Assembly: GCA_023055355.1 (NCBI GenBank)
Contig: JALJCS010000028.1
Location: 5,518,418-5,582,417 of the forward strand
Source: Agelaius tricolor
Lineage: Eukaryota; Chordata; Aves; Passeriformes; Icteridae
Direction of reading: 5' to 3'
Length of the DNA: 64,000 nucleotides
In this document: piece by piece, positions 60,675 to 64,000 of the stretch
Layout of the letters: every line of letters starts with the position of its first letter
How positions within the stretch are numbered: position 1 is the first letter of the stretch
Notes under the pieces: model-generated
The model's input: only the letters and a program-made list of their open reading frames with translations
Told to the model about the DNA's origin: nothing
The model's database searches: none
Made by a program: the position numbers and the translations under genes

Positions 60675-62589
60675 GTCAGGGGAAGGCTGAGCTTTGCAGG
60701 GGGGTTCTGGGAGAGCTGTGTCTTCATGCTTTTTGAAGATATTTGTTATTACAAAGTAATAATTCAATTTGGTGATACTTACCGATGCTGTTTCCTGCTT
60801 CTGTACCATAAGTCAGAGGGGAAATGCCATATAAATGCTGCAGAGAATGAGATGTGGAGTGTCTGTCTTACCTCCTGCATGTTGTAAATGATCTTCTCAT
60901 CACTTCCCTTACTTCTAAAGACCTCTTCCATAGGAGAATAAAGACTGAAAAGCTTCAAATAGAAGGATAATTTCATATTGTACTGATGAACTGCTGCATC
61001 CCTGAGTTCTGTTTCCTGTCACCTGGCTGTGGTCTCCATTTCTAGCAAGTTCTTCTATATGCTCAGACTGAGAGGAGGAGACAAATGTTTCACAGCAGTT
61101 AGTTTGTTCTTGTGCCAAAGTCCTTTTCAAATACTGTGAATTAAACTGAAATTTACTTTAATCCTGGTGTGCAAGTTGCACCTGGAGTGCAGATGGATTA
61201 GAATGGTAGAAGTCATCCATGTTACAATCCTGGTGCACCCAGTCCTAGTGAATTTTTTACCCCCTTTGTTTTGACTGGTAAGCATTTGCTCCTTCCAGTT
61301 GGACTTGAGCATGTGTGGAGTCTTTCCTGTTGTCCCTAGGTTGGATGTTGGAACCTGTGGAAGCTTTTGCTGGGCGAGCAGGGAAAGTCTGACCTTGATG
61401 ATGTGCAGGACAAAAACTCATAATGCTTCAATAATTTCATTTTAGTGTAGTGAGTGGCCTTACATTAGAGGCAGCAGCTTCCCTTTGAATTTTCTGGCTG
61501 CTCTTGGAACTTGGTGCTCGTTTAGTACCAAATGTGAGTGTAGTATGTTACAAGCAAAAATTTTGACATCTTGGAAATGAGCCGCTTCACCTCCTCTCTG
61601 TTTTCTCTTTCTCCACTTCCACCTCTTAGTATCACACAACAAAAGATTCATTTTATCAGAATTCATAAAAAACAATGTCTGCCTGTGACATTTAACAAGT
61701 CCAATAATATTCCACTAGTTCAGACTGAAACTCAATTACCAGTATAAGCCTTTTTTTGCCTTACTCTACTCCCCCAGCTCCCTGGGGACACATCAGTTTT
61801 CCCACAGCCTCAAGAAATACATAAAATAAAGCTGGTCTTAGAACCCTGGAGAAGGAAATAGTGATGATTTTTTGATTTATTTTTTCTTACAGAAAGATGT
61901 AAGAAAATAGGAGCTTATGCATTTAAATATGCTTTACCCTCTTCCTAATTCTGTGCCTAGTCTTTTTCTAAAGTAACTGTTCTGCAGTCTCCTGTTGTAT
62001 TTTGTGTTGTCCATTGTGTTGGGTGATATTTTGGGAGGTTAAGATTCTACACACACCTTTGCCATTACCCCTTATTGATGCTTGGCAAGGTGTGAACTGC
62101 CTTGTGGAAATTCCTTAGTTGGGACTAGCTGGGAAAGGATCAGTGGACATGGCTGGTGTGGAAGATCAAAGGAAGCACCACAGAGCTTTGAAAGACAGAG
62201 CTGGATGGCAATCCCAGGAAAGACCCAGGGACTGCTCTTTCATAATTTTTCATCATCTCCATGTTTGGTAGAGGGTTTGTGTCACCTTCAAAGAAAGCAG
62301 TGTTAGAAACCCCCTCTGCACATTCACTTAGGCTGCATGTCTCTTGTGTTCTTTCCACTTTTTTGTTTTAGGAAAAGAAGGAGAAAAAAATTTGATTTGT
62401 TGCAGGGAAAAGTCAGTATATCTTCTCAATAAAGCACATGGAAGCATCAAAGGGGTTAATGTGTAACTGTAGAACGAGATGTTTCTAGGATCAATGCTTG
62501 AATTCCAAATATCATGAGTGTTTTGGTCTGAAATCTGAGGAGAAGACCAAAAACTGAGTTCTCTCCTCTCTTTTGGTTTCAATTTACAG
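60675..62589 (+). other. DNAJC11: DNAJC11 intron 2
   Basis: A 1,915-bp phase-1 intron. It has ordinary composition, with no repeat or gene that I can name. Confidence 0.85.
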
Positions 62590-62663
62590 TGCTTAGTGAT
62601 CCACAGACCAGAGCCATCTATGACATATATGGGAGGAGAGGACTGGAGATGGAAGGCTGGGAG
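62590..62663 (+). CDS. DNAJC11: DNAJC11 exon 3, end of the J domain
   Basis: A 74-nt exon completes Val68 and encodes through residue 92: [20 protein letters not shown] then MEGWE. The acceptor is AATTTACAG and the donor GAG|GTGAGA, phase 0. [12 protein letters not shown] is the typical J-domain helix IV region. Human has YGKRGLE where this copy has YGRRGLE, a conservative change. Confidence 0.97.
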
Positions 62664-63852
62664 GTGAGAGAAATGGAGCACATTATGGCCAGTGGCCTTG
62701 ACTAAGCCCACCTTTATCTGCCATGGTTCTATCAGCTGCACTGACACCTGGCTGCTAATAAATGCCCCTTGGTTTGAAGGCATCCTTGGTTAGTTATTTC
62801 TGTCTCTCTCTGTCCCTGCTGGAACACCATGATGGATTTTCAGAGAACCCTTTGGTTTTGCACTTGACAAGAGAACAATAAACCTGACATTCAGAGTTCC
62901 CTGGAAGGATATTACCATGACAGGCAACATCTTTATCTGAGACAAATGTGTCATTATTGTCCATCTAGTCCCATCTTTTTCATCCAAAGCTTGTTTTTTT
63001 CAGCATCAACTAGCTTCTGAGTTTGAAATTACTTTTTCTTCCTAGGCTTTTTTGGGGTGGGTCGAGCTGGAGTTTTTTGGTTTTGGTTTGGTTTAGTTTT
63101 TGTTGGGTTTTATGGGCTCGGAAACAGAACTTGTCCATTCGTGTCTGTCCAGCTCTGGAGTCCCTTGCTCTGCCAGCCCTGGTAGATTGCACTATGCTGC
63201 TTGAAGCAGGATCCTGTGGTATTGGGCCAGGTCAGCACCAAGGTCAAACTTGGAGTCAGTTGCTAGAAATGTGGAGCAGATCCAGCATGTAACAGATGCT
63301 TTGGAAACCAGATTTTTTTTAACTGCTTTTGGCAGACTTGATCTTATTTTGAAGAGCCAAATCCAATACTCTTTCTATCCATTCCAAAACTGGGCCTGTA
63401 TAAAACACTCATTCCCTGACCAATGTCAGGTAAGCAGCTGTGAACCAGCACAGCCTAAAATCACACAGCTCTTGTGGAATCAATTTACCTCAGGCCAGAG
63501 ACATTCAGTTATTTTCATTTTTGTGTCCACACCTGGTAGAGCAGTTAATGGATCACCGAGGGTAACAGCTGCACTGCAGTGTCCTCTAGTTGTGGTTGGA
63601 CAGCTCTTTGCCTTGGTTTTGTCAAGGGAATGGAAATAACAAAACCATTTTCCCTTCTCTCAAGGCATGGGGCTTTCTCTCATGCCTGCCCCAAAGGTGC
63701 TTTGTTCCAAACTCTGACTGCTCAAATTGGCTTTCAGCAGCTGGGGCAGTGTGTTAGTGCATCCTGCACCCAAGGCCTCTGAACCCCAGCACTGCAATGC
63801 CCTGAGCAGCCTGTGTCTGGTAATGGTTTGGTTTTCATTTCTTTTTGAGCAG
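62664..63852 (+). other. DNAJC11: DNAJC11 intron 3
   Basis: A 1,189-bp phase-0 intron. A segment around 62745-62820 (CTAATAAATGCCCCTTGG followed by a TCTGTCTCTCTCTG run) looks like the 3' end of an LTR, but its borders cannot be set. Otherwise unremarkable. Confidence 0.8.
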
Positions 63853-63954
63853 GTTGTGGAACGAAAGAGAACTGCAGCTGAAATCAGGGAAGAATTTGAG
63901 CGTTTGCAGAGAGAGAGGGAAGAGAGGAGACTGCAGCAGCGAACTAACCCAAAG
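63853..63954 (+). CDS. DNAJC11: DNAJC11 exon 4, charged helical linker
   Basis: A 102-nt exon encodes residues 93-126, starting [20 protein letters not shown] and ending [10 protein letters not shown]. The acceptor is TTGAGCAG and the donor AAG|GTAAGC. The stretch is rich in Glu and Arg and should form a charged helix after the J domain. Both exon phases are 0. The rest of the gene lies to the right of the window. Confidence 0.96.
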
Positions 63955-64000
63955 GTAAGCAAAGACTTAATCCTGGTCTCAAGAGTGGGTCTGTGATTAT
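63955..64000 (+). other. DNAJC11: DNAJC11 intron 4, start only
   Basis: Begins with the consensus donor GTAAGC and is cut by the window end. Confidence 0.85.

Noticed and set aside
62745..62830. Possible LTR 3' end in DNAJC11 intron 3
   Set aside because: An AATAAA and a TCTC run are suggestive, but neither a 5' end nor a target duplication could be found.
1..64000. CRISPR arrays, operons, bacterial promoters or rRNA
   Set aside because: The window is vertebrate nuclear DNA with spliced genes; no regular repeat-spacer pattern or rRNA sequence was seen.

Overview
This window is nuclear DNA of a vertebrate, almost certainly a bird and most likely a songbird (passerine). Two genes can be named from their exons. 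On the minus strand is the 5' end of CAMTA1: exon 1 at 43555-43599 and a CG-1-region exon at 32972-33090. On the plus strand is the 5' end of DNAJC11: four exons at 57140-57211, 60545-60674, 62590-62663 and 63853-63954. The two genes stand head to head with about 13.5 kb between their start codons, the same divergent arrangement as on human 1p36. The bird assignment rests on a SINE with a tRNA-Ile-like head and a CR1-like tail (2323-2462) and on two LTRs of kinds I associate with songbirds (6543-7198 and about 34768-35143).

Layout. Positions 1-32971 are the start of a very long CAMTA1 intron, minus sense, with no coding exon that I can support. It carries the SINE, a perfect 300-bp tandem duplication (5719-6321), a solo LTR, a 500-bp TG/CA tract next to a CpG-rich block (12471-13400), a second intronic CpG-rich block (17130-17765) and an old MIR-like SINE (about 19932-20100). 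Positions 33091-43554 lie between the two visible CAMTA1 exons. The reading phase requires at least one further short exon here, which I could not find. Positions 42730-44480 are the CAMTA1 CpG-island promoter, with seven CCAAT boxes in 473 bp. Positions 44500-56250 are intergenic, with three unidentified minus-strand reading frames of low confidence. Positions 56300-57600 are the DNAJC11 CpG island, with NRF1, CTCF and YY1-like motifs close to the start codon. From 57140 to the end is DNAJC11, running off the window after exon 4.

The genes are not known to act together. CAMTA1 is a calmodulin-binding transcription activator of the nucleus, enriched in neurons. DNAJC11 is a mitochondrial J-domain protein linked to cristae-organising complexes. 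Nearly all of the many other open frames are chance frames in GC-rich or repetitive DNA. I found no clearly novel protein system. The items most worth checking are the missing CAMTA1 exon, the unassigned minus-strand frames between the two genes, the nested hairpin in DNAJC11 intron 1 and the perfect tandem duplication.
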